A stretch of 49,020 nt of DNA from Bacillota bacterium (GTDB lineage: Bacteria; Bacillota; UBA4882; UBA10575): assembly GCA_012839115.1 (NCBI GenBank), contig DUNX01000082.1:1-49020 (forward strand), written 5' to 3'. The notes under the pieces were generated by a model that was given only the letters and a program-made list of their open reading frames with translations, ran no database searches and was not told where the DNA came from. Positions within the stretch are counted from its first letter, which is position 1, and each line of letters opens with the position of its first letter. The position numbers and the translations under genes were made by a program. Below are positions 36,303 through 46,062 of this stretch, piece by piece.

Positions 36303-38309
36303 TTACTTCGCGTCGCCGGTTGTAAAGACAAAGGCGCCGTTATAGGATCCGTATGCCTGACTTTTCCGGCCCAGGCTAAAGGCTGCGGAATAAACGGCGA
36401 TAACTTGTTTCCCGTCTGTTGCGTAATCATATAACTTAAAGGCCCTCGCATATATTACATCCCACTGGTAGACCCAGTTGTTTTGGAGGGCGAAATAATC
36501 CTCCCAGCTACTGTCATATACTACAGAAGTCTTGTCTTTTCTATTGGTCGACAGCTCACTATAAGCCCACCGGGGCGGATCACTTTCTTCCGAAAGACTG
36601 ACAAGTTCAAGTGCATAATCGTAGAGATCCGCCTCCAAGCCGTTATGCTCCCACTTCAACGTGGGGTTGAGCGGAACACCCGTCGCTTCATGGGCCGGCG
36701 TCTTTAATCTTACTTCAAAACGGCCCAAGGGAATCACTGACCCTGTTTTTCCGCTCCCCTCCACCCCCCCGGGGCCGTAAGGAACCACCTTGTAATAGGA
36801 GCGGACACCCGGGGTTACATCGGAAGACATATCAAAAAAGTAATACCTTCCCGCTTCCCTATCTTCATCTGCGTTGCCCAGCCGCAGCCAGGGCCCGTTG
36901 GCAGAGGACGAGCGGTAGACATTATATCCGCCAAAGCCGGAATCGGAATCAAACTCCTTCTCCCAGCTAAGCTGAACAAAACATGCGGACCTTTCCTCCG
37001 CCGCCATACTGGAGAAATCCCTCTGTACCTGCGGGAAATCTCTTTGGTGTAAATATAAACCCGGGAAAGAACAGGGCCTTGCCAAGGATTCAATCTGCAT
37101 ATCGTCGCCTTGGGTATAAGCCACCACTTGCAGGGGTTTTCTCATTACCAGGTGAACCCCGGCCGGTGAGCCATTTTTAATTATTACCGGAATCCGGGTG
37201 GTAACAAGGTTCTGGTTCTGATCGTACGCTGCGATATAGATAAAAGACGGCCCATCCGGATACCCGCGTGTATTCAACGGTATGCTGAAGGGGTTGCTGG
37301 CAAATCCATAAGGATGCCGGTTAGATTCCGACCCGATATCTATGTATAAAACCCGGGGTTCATGCTCTCCTTTCAGTTGAACGGAGATCCGCTTAGTCCC
37401 GGAAATTGTCTGGCCTGAATTTACGCCGGTCACTGTTAAAGACGGCGGGGTTACACTCCCGCCGGGGATCTCCGGTTTTTGCATAATCATATCCGCCCTG
37501 AAGCTCTCGCCGGCAGGAACAACAACCCCCTGGAACCTGCTGCCGGCAAACCCCTCTTTAGCGGCGATCAGCTCCACCTCTTCACCGGCCTTCACCGGGA
37601 GGGAATACCATCCTTCCGGGTCGGCTACGGTATTATACAATCCTGTTCCGTCTTTGACCAAGGTTACCGTTGCAAGTTTAGCCGGGGAGCCCGACCGGCT
37701 GTAGGTGACTCTCCCTGTTATCATCCTGCCGCCGGGAACTTCGGTAAAATATGCGGTTATTGTTTTATCCCCGTCCAGTATTAAACGGGCCGGGTTATCA
37801 CTGCCGGTCAAATCGCCCGTCCATTTCAAAAATGCCCATCCGGGATCCGGGTGCGCGGTCAACTGAATCTGCACCGGGCCGGCGTCTCCTTCACCGGTAA
37901 CTATTTTCCGGATAACCCTCCCTTTTCCTTCCATCTCTATGGTCAAATTATAATCCAACTCTTTAAAATGCGCCGTTACATTCTTGTTGGCATTCATGAC
38001 GACCTTGGCCGGGTTATCATCATCAGCAGCCAGATCGCCCGTCCACTGGTAAAATGCGTAATTGTCGGCTTTTCCCAAGGCAAACAGGAATACTGTTGTC
38101 CCCTTTTTATACGACGGACCGGATGGTTCTATAAAAACAATACCCGCTTCCGCCGGTTCTACATTGACCAACAGGGTATATAGGGTCTCCGGTCTTTTTC
38201 TGCTGCAGCCTGTGCAGAGAATTGTAGGGAAAATAACAATAATAACAAAAAAAACAGTACTAATTAAGACGAGGTACGCATGACGTCGTGTAGCCAGCTT
38301 TTTCAACAT
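36303..38309 (-). CDS. Surface lipoprotein with Flg_new/InlB-like repeats and fibronectin-type domain
   Basis: 668 residues. One N-terminal hydrophobic segment ends at FPTILCTGC (probable lipid-modified Cys35). Residues about 42-195 contain two InlB-B/Flg_new-type repeats (YAFYQWTGDLAADDDNPAKVV...NVTAHF and WAFLKWTGDLTGSDNPARLI...TITAYF). Next is a carboxypeptidase-regulatory-like domain (GRVTYSRSGSPAKLATVTLVKDG). Later parts include a fibronectin type III-like segment (VQLSWEKEFDSDSGFGGYNVYRSS...SYYKVVPYGPGG) and an Ig-like end (TPAHEATGVPLNPTLKWEHNG). No enzyme motif is visible. Probable adhesion, polymer-binding or scaffold function; the adjacent subtilase may be a partner. Confidence 0.75.
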   Translation of the reverse strand: MLKKLATRRHAYLVLISTVFFVIIVIFPTILCTGCSRKRPETLYTLLVNVEPAEAGIVFIEPSGPSYKKGTTVFLFALGKADNYAFYQWTGDLAADDDNPAKVVMNANKNVTAHFKELDYNLTIEMEGKGRVIRKIVTGEGDAGPVQIQLTAHPDPGWAFLKWTGDLTGSDNPARLILDGDKTITAYFTEVPGGRMITGRVTYSRSGSPAKLATVTLVKDGTGLYNTVADPEGWYSLPVKAGEEVELIAAKEGFAGSRFQGVVVPAGESFRADMIMQKPEIPGGSVTPPSLTVTGVNSGQTISGTKRISVQLKGEHEPRVLYIDIGSESNRHPYGFASNPFSIPLNTRGYPDGPSFIYIAAYDQNQNLVTTRIPVIIKNGSPAGVHLVMRKPLQVVAYTQGDDMQIESLARPCSFPGLYLHQRDFPQVQRDFSSMAAEERSACFVQLSWEKEFDSDSGFGGYNVYRSSSANGPWLRLGNADEDREAGRYYFFDMSSDVTPGVRSYYKVVPYGPGGVEGSGKTGSVIPLGRFEVRLKTPAHEATGVPLNPTLKWEHNGLEADLYDYALELVSLSEESDPPRWAYSELSTNRKDKTSVVYDSSWEDYFALQNNWVYQWDVIYARAFKLYDYATDGKQVIAVYSAAFSLGRKSQAYGSYNGAFVFTTGDAK

Positions 38310-38421
38310 CCGACTTTGCTACCCCCTTTACGCAGCCCCTAAAAGGAATAAAGTCATCATATATTTTTTATCTGTAATAACATAAAAAACAGATATTTCA
38401 ATATTTGCCTGCTGGAGCCGG

Positions 38422-38460
38422 AAATAAAAAACGCCTTTACGGGCAAAGCGCCAGTAAGGC
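38422..38460 (-). terminator. Rho-independent terminator after disA
   Basis: Minus strand GCCTTAC-GGC...GCC-GTAAAGGC stem (38460-38433) followed by GTTTTTTATTT. A second short stem (AACCC...GGGTT) lies just before it. It divides radA-disA from the two surface lipoprotein genes. The remaining gap to 38310 is A/T-rich with an ATCTGT...ACAGAT inverted repeat. Confidence 0.85.
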
Positions 38461-38514
38461 AAAGACACTGTGGCGTTGGCAAAACCCGGACAACCGGGGT
38501 TGAAAAATCTCCAT

Positions 38515-39585
38515 CTAGATATGTCTATCCAAAAGTACCTGCTCTCTGAAGCGGCGCAGCCCGTCCTTGATGGATTTGGCCCGGACTTCGCCGATTCCTT
38601 CCACCGCATCCAGGTCCTCGATGGTGGCCCCGACAATATTTTGCAACTCTTTAAACTTACGGACCAGGTTCTCAATGACCGGTATCGGGAGGCGGGGGAT
38701 TTTGCGCAAGATCCGGTAGCCCCTGGGAACAACGGAAATATCCAGACTGGTCATGCCGGTGAAGCCCATCGCCCGGGCAATCGCATCCAAATCCAACAGT
38801 TCTTCATATGTCCAGGTGGCCAGTTCCGCCCGGACCTTCTCCACCTGTTCCTGGTCGGGATCGGGTAAATAATCCTTAAGTACTAAGACCTCCTCATCTT
38901 CCACATCATACATCAATTCTTCCAATTGCATGTTGACCAGGCGGCCCTCACTCCCCAATTCATAGACGTAAACCTCAATCTCTTGGGCAATCCGCAAGAC
39001 CATGGCCCCTCTTTGCACAACGGTACAGACATCCACCAGGGCTACCAAATCTTCAAACTCCAAGGCGCTTAAGTTGATTAGGGCTTGTTCGAGAACGCTT
39101 TTGTATTTTCCCAAGGTCTGCAAAGCCTGGTTTGCCTTGGCAAGTACAGTCCCGACTTCGCGCAGGACGTGCCTTTGGTTTCCTTTGTACAGGGTAATGA
39201 CGTTCCGCCGCTGGGAGATGGCAATGACCAGTTCTCCTGTTTCCACCGCAACCCGCTCCGCAGTCCGGTGCCGGGCGCCGGTTTCGGTTGTGGGGATCAT
39301 CGGATCGGGGGTCAAATGGGCGTTGGCGAGCAGAATCTTTTTGGCATCCGCACTCAAAATGATCGCCCCGTCCATCTTCGCCAATTCATAAAGACTGGCG
39401 GGGTTCAGATCCGCGTTGATTGAAAACCCGCCGCCTGCTCTCTTCATAACCTGCTCCGAATCGCCGACCACGATTAACGCGCCGGTTCTGGCCCGCAAAA
39501 TATTCTCCAGCCCTTCGTAAAGCACGGTCCCGGGCGCTACAATCCGCAACGTTTCCAGCAGGTTGTTTTCTCCTTCTCCCGCCAT
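38515..39585 (-). CDS. disA: DNA integrity scanning diadenylate cyclase DisA
   Basis: 356 residues. It makes c-di-AMP from two ATP and scans DNA for damage or branched structures. The N-terminal DAC domain shows DGA at 72-74 (AKMDGAIILSADAKKI) and RHR at 105-107 (TTETGARHRTAERVA). A helical linker follows, and the C-terminal HhH domain ends ATIEDLDAVEGIGEVRAKSIKDGL. It begins five bases after radA, so the two are coupled, as in Bacillus subtilis, where RadA is known to interact functionally with DisA. Confidence 0.97.
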   Translation of the reverse strand: MAGEGENNLLETLRIVAPGTVLYEGLENILRARTGALIVVGDSEQVMKRAGGGFSINADLNPASLYELAKMDGAIILSADAKKILLANAHLTPDPMIPTTETGARHRTAERVAVETGELVIAISQRRNVITLYKGNQRHVLREVGTVLAKANQALQTLGKYKSVLEQALINLSALEFEDLVALVDVCTVVQRGAMVLRIAQEIEVYVYELGSEGRLVNMQLEELMYDVEDEEVLVLKDYLPDPDQEQVEKVRAELATWTYEELLDLDAIARAMGFTGMTSLDISVVPRGYRILRKIPRLPIPVIENLVRKFKELQNIVGATIEDLDAVEGIGEVRAKSIKDGLRRFREQVLLDRHI

Positions 39586-39590
39586 CTCTT

Positions 39591-40946
39591 TTATCCCCCC
39601 TTCATCTTCATCATTGCCGTCAGCATTTCTCCGACCGTATTCACTGTCGTCACTTCCACTCCTTTAACCGCCTTCTCCGGCATCCCGCGGGGAACGACCG
39701 CCCGGGTAAAACCGTGCCGCTTGATGGCTTCCCATCTTTTTGTACCGCCACCAACCCGCCGGATCTCACCGGTCAGGCCAAGCTCGCCAAAGGCTGCCAG
39801 GTCATGGGGGAGTGGACGGTCATAAAAACTGGAGGCAACAGCCAAGGCCACCGCCAGGTCGCAGGCGGGTTCTTCCGCCCGCACCCCCCCGATGGCCGAA
39901 ACATATACATCCCGCCCGGCCAAAGGCAATCCGCCCCTTTTCTCCAGTACCGCCAGGACCATTGCCACCCGTTGGTAGTCAAGGCCGGTCACCAGTCGCC
40001 GGGGGTTCCCGGGGTTCCCCCCGCTGACCAAGGCCTGTACCTCCACTAAAAGCGGGAGGCTGCCTTCTAAAACCGGGGTAACCACGGTTCCGCTCTGTCC
40101 CGGACGGCGGCCTTCCAACAGCGCAGCGGAGGGGTTTTCTACCGGTTCAATTCCCCGTTCGTTAAGATCATATAAAGCGATCTCCCGGGAAGAGCCAAAC
40201 CGGTTCTTCGTCACCTTAAGGATACGACAGGGATACCTGCTGTCTCCTTCAAAATAGAGGACCACATCGACCATGTGTTCAATCAACTTGGGGCCGGCCA
40301 ACAAACCGCTTTTCGTGATATGTCCCACTAGTAAACAGACCATTCCCCAGGTTTTGGCCGGTACCAACAGCGCTTGCACAACATCCCGGACCTGAGCCGG
40401 GCTTCCAGGCAACCCGGGTGTGCCGGTGCAGCGCATGGTCTGAATAGAATCGATCACCAGGGCCGACGGGCGGATCTTCTCCGCCTCTTCCAGAATATGC
40501 TCAATCTCGTTTTCTTGATAAAATAAAACCCCGGCTTCCATCAGGCCCAACCGTTTCGCCCGTGTTTTGACTTGCAAAAGGGATTCTTCACCGCTGACAT
40601 ACAAGACTTTGCCGGCTTGTTTTTGCAGCCCGGCAGCGACCTGCAAAAGGAGGGTTGATTTGCCTACTCCCGGTTCACCGCCTAAAAGGAGCAGGGTCCC
40701 GGGGATTAAACCCCCGCCGAGAATCCGGTCAAACTCGTCCTCTCCTGTTTGCAGGCGGCTGGCCGCATCATCGAGGCCGCTCTCCGCCAACAGGACCGGA
40801 CCGCCATGGCGTTCTGCCGGGCGGGAGGGAACGAAAGCCGCGACTTCTTGAAAGGTGTTCCAACCTTCGCATACCGGGCATTTGCCAAGCCATTTAGGGG
40901 TTTCATGGCCGCAGGCGCCACAGGCGAAGATCGACCCTTTTTTCAA
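39591..40946 (-). CDS. radA: DNA repair protein RadA (Sms)
   Basis: 451 residues. An N-terminal C4 zinc finger (CGACGHETPKWLGKCPVCEGW) is followed by a RecA-like ATPase with Walker A GGEPGVGKSTLL, Walker B SALVIDSIQTM and the RadA-specific KNRFGSSREI motif. The C-terminal Lon-like domain includes VYVSAIGGVRAEEPACDLAVALA. RadA drives branch migration during recombination. Translation starts at a TTG six bases after GGAGGG. The gene is separated from clpC by a strong terminator and a region with direct repeats, so radA-disA has its own promoter. Confidence 0.96.
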   Translation of the reverse strand: MKKGSIFACGACGHETPKWLGKCPVCEGWNTFQEVAAFVPSRPAERHGGPVLLAESGLDDAASRLQTGEDEFDRILGGGLIPGTLLLLGGEPGVGKSTLLLQVAAGLQKQAGKVLYVSGEESLLQVKTRAKRLGLMEAGVLFYQENEIEHILEEAEKIRPSALVIDSIQTMRCTGTPGLPGSPAQVRDVVQALLVPAKTWGMVCLLVGHITKSGLLAGPKLIEHMVDVVLYFEGDSRYPCRILKVTKNRFGSSREIALYDLNERGIEPVENPSAALLEGRRPGQSGTVVTPVLEGSLPLLVEVQALVSGGNPGNPRRLVTGLDYQRVAMVLAVLEKRGGLPLAGRDVYVSAIGGVRAEEPACDLAVALAVASSFYDRPLPHDLAAFGELGLTGEIRRVGGGTKRWEAIKRHGFTRAVVPRGMPEKAVKGVEVTTVNTVGEMLTAMMKMKGG

Positions 40947-40983
40947 AGTCTTCCCTCCTCGCCCCGGTATAATCTAATACATG

Positions 40984-41034
40984 CCCTACTGGGCATGACC
41001 CTGCGGAGCAGGACCCCTACAGGACATGACCCTG
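40984..41034. repeat. Two 20-bp direct repeats upstream of radA
   Basis: Copies at 40984-41003 and 41015-41034, identical at 18 of 20 positions (CCCTAC-GG-CATGACCCTG), 31 bases apart. The first also forms a perfect CATGCCC-TACT-GGGCATG hairpin (40982-40998 region). They lie in the radA 5' region, 40-90 bases before the start. Possible operator or leader structure. Confidence 0.55.
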
Positions 41035-41122
41035 TTTTGCCGAGTGGTTCCTTCCCGGCAGAGCCCCTGCCCACCAGGGTAATTAGGATCTTCTGTATCT
41101 TAGATATTCTGGTCATTTAATG

Positions 41123-41151
41123 AAAAATCCTTCCGTTATGGAAGGATTTTT
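41123..41151. terminator. Strong bidirectional terminator after clpC
   Basis: Perfect 12-bp inverted repeat AAAAATCCTTCC-GTTAT-GGAAGGATTTTT, seven bases after the clpC stop. A/T ends on both arms make it functional on either strand. It closes the ctsR operon. Confidence 0.92.
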
Positions 41152-41158
41152 CTTCAAT

Positions 41159-43594
41159 TTATTGCTTTTTCTTCTCGAACTGAATCTCACCGTTCTTAAC
41201 GGTCGCCAGGACGGCATCGCCCTCTTTAAACCGGCCTTTCAGCATCTCATCGGAGAGGGGGTTCTCCAGGAGACGCTGGATTGCCCGGCGCAATGGCCTG
41301 GCCCCGTACGTTTGGTCATAGCCCTCTTGGAGCAGTACCTCCCGGGCTTCGTCACTGATTTCCAGAGTAAGGCCCCGCTCCTTAACCTGCTGATCCACGT
41401 CTTTCAGCATCAGGTCCACAATCTTCCGGAGGTGCTCCCTATTTAAGGAGTGGAAGACAATGACTTCATCAACGCGGTTGAGGAATTCCGGGCGGAAAGT
41501 CTTCTTCAACTCCTCCAATAACCGGTCTTTCATCCGCTGGTAATTATCTTTCTCCTCGTCCTGGGTCACCTGGAAGCCGATACTTCCGGCCCGGTCAATC
41601 TGGTCGGCGCCCACATTGGACGTCATAATGATTACGGTGTTCTTGAAATCCACAGTCCGCCCTTGGGCGTCGGTGAGACGGCCGTCATCCAAGACCTGCA
41701 AAAGGACGTTGAAGACATCCTGATGGGCCTTTTCGATCTCATCCAGCAGGATCACGCTATAGGGCTTTCTCCGCACCCTCTCGGTCAATTGCCCGCCTTC
41801 ATCATAGCCGATGTAGCCCGGAGGGGCGCCAACCAACCGTGAGACCGTATGCCGTTCCATATATTCGGACATATCAATCCGGATCATGGCATTCTCATCG
41901 CCAAAAAGCGCCTCTGCCAGCGCCCTGGCCAACTCGGTCTTGCCAACTCCGGTCGGTCCGAGGAAGATGAAGGAACCGACGGGACGTTTTGGATCCTTTA
42001 AACCGGCCCGCGCCCGCCGTACAGCCCGGGCTACAGCGTCGATCGCCTCGTCCTGCCCGATCACCCGCTGGTGCAGAATCTCCTCGAGACGAAGCAACCG
42101 CTCGCTCTCAGCCTCCTGCAATTTGGTCAGGGGGATCCCGGTCCAGTTGGAGATGACCTCTGCGATATCCTCCTCTGTGACCATGGGCTCAACCCGCCCC
42201 TGCTGATTTTTCCAGGCGTTCTTCTCCGTCTCCAGTTTGGTCCGGAGTTGCTGCTCTTTATCACGCAACTGGGCAGCCTTTTCAAACTCTTCGTTCCCAA
42301 TGGCCGCCTCTTTCTCCTTCTGGATCTGCAAGACCTCGTCCTCCAAGTCTTTGAGGTTCGGCGGTGTAATCGTTGTCTTCAGCCGTACTTTGGAGGCGGC
42401 TTCATCAATCAGGTCGATGGCCTTGTCCGGTAAGAAGCGGTCGGCGATATAGCGGTCGGAGAGGTTGGCCGCCGCCTGGATTGCCTCGTCGGTAATCTTT
42501 ACCCGGTGGTGGGCTTCATACCGGTCCCGCAGTCCCTGCAGGATCAGAATGGTCTCTTCCCGCCCGGGTTCTCCCACCATGATCGGTTGGAACCTCCTCT
42601 CCAGTGCGGCATCTCTCTCCACGTACTTCCGGTATTCGTCCAGAGTCGTTGCGCCGATGCATTGCAACTCGCCCCGGGTCAGCACCGGCTTCAAAATATT
42701 CGCGGCATCGATCGCCCCTTCGGCGGCGCCGGCGCCCACCAGGGTGTGCATCTCGTCAATAAAAAGAATTATATCACCGCTCTGCCGGATCTCCTCCAGC
42801 ACTTTTTTCATCCGCTCTTCAAATTCCCCCCGGTACTTGGAACCCGCCACCATGGAGCCGAGATCCAGCGTGACCACCCTCTTATTGCGCAGGATCTCAG
42901 GGACGTCCCCGTTGACAATTTTCTGGGCCAGTCCTTCCACAATCGCGGTCTTCCCTACGCCCGGTTCACCGATTAAGACCGGGTTGTTTTTTGTCCGGCG
43001 CGAGAGGACCTGGATTACCCGTTCGATCTCTTTTTCACGGCCGATTACCGGGTCCAGTTTGCCGATCTTAGCCAGTTCGGTCAGGTCCCGCCCAAACTGG
43101 TTCAATGTCTGGGTCTTATTTTGGCCGCCGGAAAACTTCCCGGGAAATCCCGCCGGTATACCGCCGCCCAGCAGGCGCATCACCTGTTTTCTGGCGTTTT
43201 CCATATCCGCCCCCATATTCTTCAGGACCTGTGCGGCCACGCCTTCGCCTTCCCGGATCAGCCCTAAGAGGATGTGCTCGGTCCCGACATAATTATGCCC
43301 CAGTTGTCTGGCTTCATCGACCGCCAACTCCAGTACCCGCTTGGCCCGGGGAGTAAAAGGCACCTCCCCCAGGAACGGCTGGTCCCCAAGGCCGATTATT
43401 TTGATGACTTCTTCCCGGACTTTCTCCAGGTTAATCCCTAATTCTTCCAAAGCCCGGCCGGCCACGCCTTCACCCTCCTGAATCAAACCCAGCAGGAGAT
43501 GTTCCGTGCCGACAATATTATGCTTTAGTTGCTTGGCTTCTTTCTGGGCATGAAAGACGACTTTCCGTGCCCGTTCTGTAAACCGTTCAAACAT
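41159..43594 (-). CDS. clpC: ATP-dependent Clp protease ATP-binding subunit ClpC
   Basis: 811 residues. An AAA+ unfoldase that feeds ClpP and, with McsB, degrades arginine-phosphorylated proteins. Two N-domain repeats ([18 protein letters not shown] and [18 protein letters not shown]), AAA-1 with [15 protein letters not shown], an M-domain with the UVR-like segment [19 protein letters not shown], and AAA-2 with [20 protein letters not shown]. The C-terminal D2 small domain [22 protein letters not shown] completes it. ATG at 43594 after GAGGT; a GTG nine bases earlier is less likely. Fourth gene of ctsR-mcsA-mcsB-clpC. Confidence 0.97.
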   Translation of the reverse strand: MFERFTERARKVVFHAQKEAKQLKHNIVGTEHLLLGLIQEGEGVAGRALEELGINLEKVREEVIKIIGLGDQPFLGEVPFTPRAKRVLELAVDEARQLGHNYVGTEHILLGLIREGEGVAAQVLKNMGADMENARKQVMRLLGGGIPAGFPGKFSGGQNKTQTLNQFGRDLTELAKIGKLDPVIGREKEIERVIQVLSRRTKNNPVLIGEPGVGKTAIVEGLAQKIVNGDVPEILRNKRVVTLDLGSMVAGSKYRGEFEERMKKVLEEIRQSGDIILFIDEMHTLVGAGAAEGAIDAANILKPVLTRGELQCIGATTLDEYRKYVERDAALERRFQPIMVGEPGREETILILQGLRDRYEAHHRVKITDEAIQAAANLSDRYIADRFLPDKAIDLIDEAASKVRLKTTITPPNLKDLEDEVLQIQKEKEAAIGNEEFEKAAQLRDKEQQLRTKLETEKNAWKNQQGRVEPMVTEEDIAEVISNWTGIPLTKLQEAESERLLRLEEILHQRVIGQDEAIDAVARAVRRARAGLKDPKRPVGSFIFLGPTGVGKTELARALAEALFGDENAMIRIDMSEYMERHTVSRLVGAPPGYIGYDEGGQLTERVRRKPYSVILLDEIEKAHQDVFNVLLQVLDDGRLTDAQGRTVDFKNTVIIMTSNVGADQIDRAGSIGFQVTQDEEKDNYQRMKDRLLEELKKTFRPEFLNRVDEVIVFHSLNREHLRKIVDLMLKDVDQQVKERGLTLEISDEAREVLLQEGYDQTYGARPLRRAIQRLLENPLSDEMLKGRFKEGDAVLATVKNGEIQFEKKKQ

Positions 43595-43708
43595 TGATCT
43601 CACCTCGCTTCTATTTTCCCTTGCGTCTTACTTTTCTTTTTATTCCGGCTTTGTCTTACCTTTCTCCTTAATCTGGCTTTATCTTACCTTCTTCTTCTTT
43701 AAGCTTCT

Positions 43709-44761
43709 TTATTTTAAGTGTTCCCTGATGATCATCGCCCGGTAATAGTCCCGTTCTTCCGGTTGGAGTTCTCTCCCGATCAATTGCTGGAGAATGGCGA
43801 CACGGATTAGCAAAAACAGCTCTTTGACCGCTTGCGGCCGGACGGCGGGCACCAGCCCGGCTTCTACGCCGAGCAGCAGATCGGAGAGTAGATGCATGGC
43901 TTCATGGGAAGTCAACAACCGGGACTGGGTCAGCAAGCCATAAGCCCGATAAACCTTATTCTCCAACTGCACACGGGATTCTTTCAGCAAAGCCTGACGG
44001 GCGGTTTTCTCTTGTTCCACCACCTGCCTGGTCAGGGAGACCACCTTCCCGACCAGGTCTTCTTCACTGTGCCCCAGAGTAACCTGGTTCGATATTTGGA
44101 AAAGGTTACCGATGGATTCCGTACCTTCACCGTAAATACCGCGGACATTCAGTCCCACATGGCCCAGGGCGGCCAATACTTTCTTGACTTGATCAACCAT
44201 CCCCAAAGCCGGCAGGTGTACCATGACAGAGACCCGTAAACCGGTCCCGGCATTGGTGGGACAGGCCGTCAAGTATCCCCGCTGTTCGTCAAAGGCATAG
44301 TCCAAGGTGGCCTCCAGATAGTCATCGATTCTGTCCGCCAGTTCCCATGCTTGATCCAATTGCAGACCGGAGAGCATCGTTTGAATCCGCAGATGATCTT
44401 CTTCATTAATCATTATTGCCAAACACTCATCATCCCGGATAACCACTCCCCGGTGGGCGGGGTTGTTAACCAGATTGGGGCTGATTAGATGCTTCTCGAC
44501 TAAAACCATGCGCTCCAATTGGTCTATAGCATCTAAGCGCACCAGTTTCAAGCGGCTTATATCCGGCGCCGGCTGTTCCAGGGCTTTCCCGGTTAAAGCA
44601 ATTACCTCTTCCAGCTTTTTTTCCCCGGCATAATGGGGAAAGGGATAATCCCGCAAATTTCTTGCCAAGCGTATCCGGCTGCTGAGTACTATTTCCCCCT
44701 CCGGCCCGCTCACCCTAATCCAACCGGGCAAAAGGCGATTAACCTTCTCTGGCAGGTCCAT
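43709..44761 (-). CDS. mcsB: Protein-arginine kinase McsB
   Basis: 350 residues, phosphagen-kinase fold. It phosphorylates arginines on proteins, marking them for ClpCP, and inactivates CtsR. SSRIRLARNLRDYPFP (about 27-42), NEEDHLRIQ (120-128) and the cysteine loop TACPTNAGTGLRVSVMVHLPAL (Cys167) are the family signatures. Stop and start gaps to clpC (114 bases) and mcsA (50 bases) fit a single operon. Confidence 0.96.
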   Translation of the reverse strand: MDLPEKVNRLLPGWIRVSGPEGEIVLSSRIRLARNLRDYPFPHYAGEKKLEEVIALTGKALEQPAPDISRLKLVRLDAIDQLERMVLVEKHLISPNLVNNPAHRGVVIRDDECLAIMINEEDHLRIQTMLSGLQLDQAWELADRIDDYLEATLDYAFDEQRGYLTACPTNAGTGLRVSVMVHLPALGMVDQVKKVLAALGHVGLNVRGIYGEGTESIGNLFQISNQVTLGHSEEDLVGKVVSLTRQVVEQEKTARQALLKESRVQLENKVYRAYGLLTQSRLLTSHEAMHLLSDLLLGVEAGLVPAVRPQAVKELFLLIRVAILQQLIGRELQPEERDYYRAMIIREHLK

Positions 44762-44811
44762 CCTGATTATTCACCCCTTTATTCGCGACTACGCACGGTT
44801 ATGCGCGTCCT

Positions 44812-45342
44812 CTATTCAATACTATCAATATCCTTTTCTTTAGCCCGGATCTCATCCCGGAGCTTGGCTGCTTCTTCGTAAGCCTCCCGCTTGATTGCTT
44901 CGTTAAGTTTCTTTCTAAGTTGTTCGATTTCCTTTTTTACCCTGATTGTCCCGCCAGTCCGTTTGGGGGCCTTTCCTGTATGGACCGTACTCCCGTGAAT
45001 CCGCCGGAGCAACGGATCAAGGCTCGGGCCGAAATCCGTGTAACAAGCCCCGCAACCCAACCGGCCAATCCGGCGAAAGTCAGTAAAAGTCAAGCCACAA
45101 ACCGGGCATGCCCTCTTTCTTTCCATTGTCGAAGGCGCCAGGGCATCCTCCATGCCCAATTCGCCTTCGAGAAGCCCGGCCAGAAGTTTTTGAAAGGAAA
45201 AATTGGGTTCAAAAAGGAAGCCCAAATCAGAGCCGCTGGCTTGGGCACAAACTTCACAAAGGTGCTTTTCGGTCTTCTGGTTATTGATCACCTTGGTTAT
45301 ATGGACTGTCGCTGGCCGATCTTTACACTGCTCGCACCACAT
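44812..45342 (-). CDS. mcsA: McsA, activator of the arginine kinase McsB
   Basis: 176 residues. Four Cys-x-x-Cys pairs (CEQCKDRPA, CEVCAQ, CPVCGLTF, CGACYTDF) build two zinc sites. The C-terminal UVR domain is KLNEAIKREAYEEAAKLRDEIRAKEKD. McsA activates McsB and links it to ClpC and CtsR. An in-frame extension to 45498 overlaps ctsR and lacks family similarity; the ATG at 45342 has AAGGGG upstream. The 131 bases between ctsR and mcsA contain two CGCGCGCG-like tracts (45396-45407 and 45456-45466). Confidence 0.95.
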   Translation of the reverse strand: MWCEQCKDRPATVHITKVINNQKTEKHLCEVCAQASGSDLGFLFEPNFSFQKLLAGLLEGELGMEDALAPSTMERKRACPVCGLTFTDFRRIGRLGCGACYTDFGPSLDPLLRRIHGSTVHTGKAPKRTGGTIRVKKEIEQLRKKLNEAIKREAYEEAAKLRDEIRAKEKDIDSIE

Positions 45343-45473
45343 GATTTCTACCCCTTTCTCATTATTCTCCCCTGACGTCGGGGTCTTCCCGTCATCGACG
45401 CGCGCGCAAACAACTACCAGCCGCTTACCTTCTTGGGCCTTAGTCGTTTTCTGCCGGCGCGCGCACACACCCA

Positions 45474-45941
45474 TCAGCCGGGATAATTTTGATGACAAAG
45501 AGTCAGCAGGGCTACCCGCAATAGACGGGCCCGAAGAGTATCCGCGTCTTCTCCCGACAAACCGGTTAATTCTTGTTGAATGACACTTTGCACCAGAGCG
45601 GCCTCATTTTCGCCCAAAAGCTCCTCTTCCACCAGGCGGTAGAGAAAACCGTCCATCTCCTCCTGGCTGAGCTGCCGGCCAATAATCTCATCAAGTTCCT
45701 GCGGAAAATTCGAACGCGGCTCCCAGTTGATACGGGTAATTCTGATGAATCCCCCGCCCCCGCGGCGGCTGTGTACCAAATACCCGTGATGGATGGTAAA
45801 ACGCGTCTCCAGAACATAATTGATCTGCGAGGGCACGCACCGGAACATCCTCGCCAATTGCCTCCGCTGGATCTCAATGCTTTCCGCTCTGGCCAACAGC
45901 TCCCGGAGATACTGTTCAATCAGGTCAGAGAGAGAGCTCAT
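45474..45941 (-). CDS. ctsR: Class III heat-shock repressor CtsR
   Basis: 155 residues. The N-terminal winged HTH (EIQRRQLARMFRCVPSQINYVLETRFTIHHGYLVHSRRGGGGFIRI) includes the glycine-rich wing typical of CtsR. The C-terminal domain (SQEEMDGFLYRLVEEELL) matches the dimerisation part. It represses its own operon and other clp genes until heat or McsB relieves it. A CtsR box directly upstream supports autoregulation. Confidence 0.95.
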   Translation of the reverse strand: MSSLSDLIEQYLRELLARAESIEIQRRQLARMFRCVPSQINYVLETRFTIHHGYLVHSRRGGGGFIRITRINWEPRSNFPQELDEIIGRQLSQEEMDGFLYRLVEEELLGENEAALVQSVIQQELTGLSGEDADTLRARLLRVALLTLCHQNYPG

Positions 45942-45955
45942 TTCTTCACCCCATT

Positions 45956-45972
45956 TTTGACCTTTTCTGACC
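45956..45972 (-). promoter_or_regulatory. CtsR operator
   Basis: On the minus strand GGTCAGA-AAA-GGTCAAA, 13 of 14 heptad positions matching the known direct repeat RGTCAAA-NAN-RGTCAAA. It lies 15-31 bases before the ctsR ATG and just downstream of the -10 box. Confidence 0.92.
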
Positions 45973-45980
45973 TTAGTTTA

Positions 45981-46009
45981 ATTGTATATTACTGTCTCCC
46001 CCCGCGCAA
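45981..46009 (-). promoter_or_regulatory. Promoter of ctsR-mcsA-mcsB-clpC
   Basis: Minus strand TTGCGC (46009-46004), 17-base spacer, TACAAT (45986-45981), followed immediately by the CtsR operator. Confidence 0.75.
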
Positions 46010-46062
46010 GACGGAAATGGCCTTATACTGGTTATGATCTGCAGAAAAAGAAAGAATATTTT

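Noticed and set aside
38400-38500. Possible c-di-GMP riboswitch before the surface lipoprotein, suggested by GGGCAAAGC and GGCAAAGAC words
   Set aside because: The words are on the wrong strand and do not fit the GEMM consensus; the segment forms the disA terminator.
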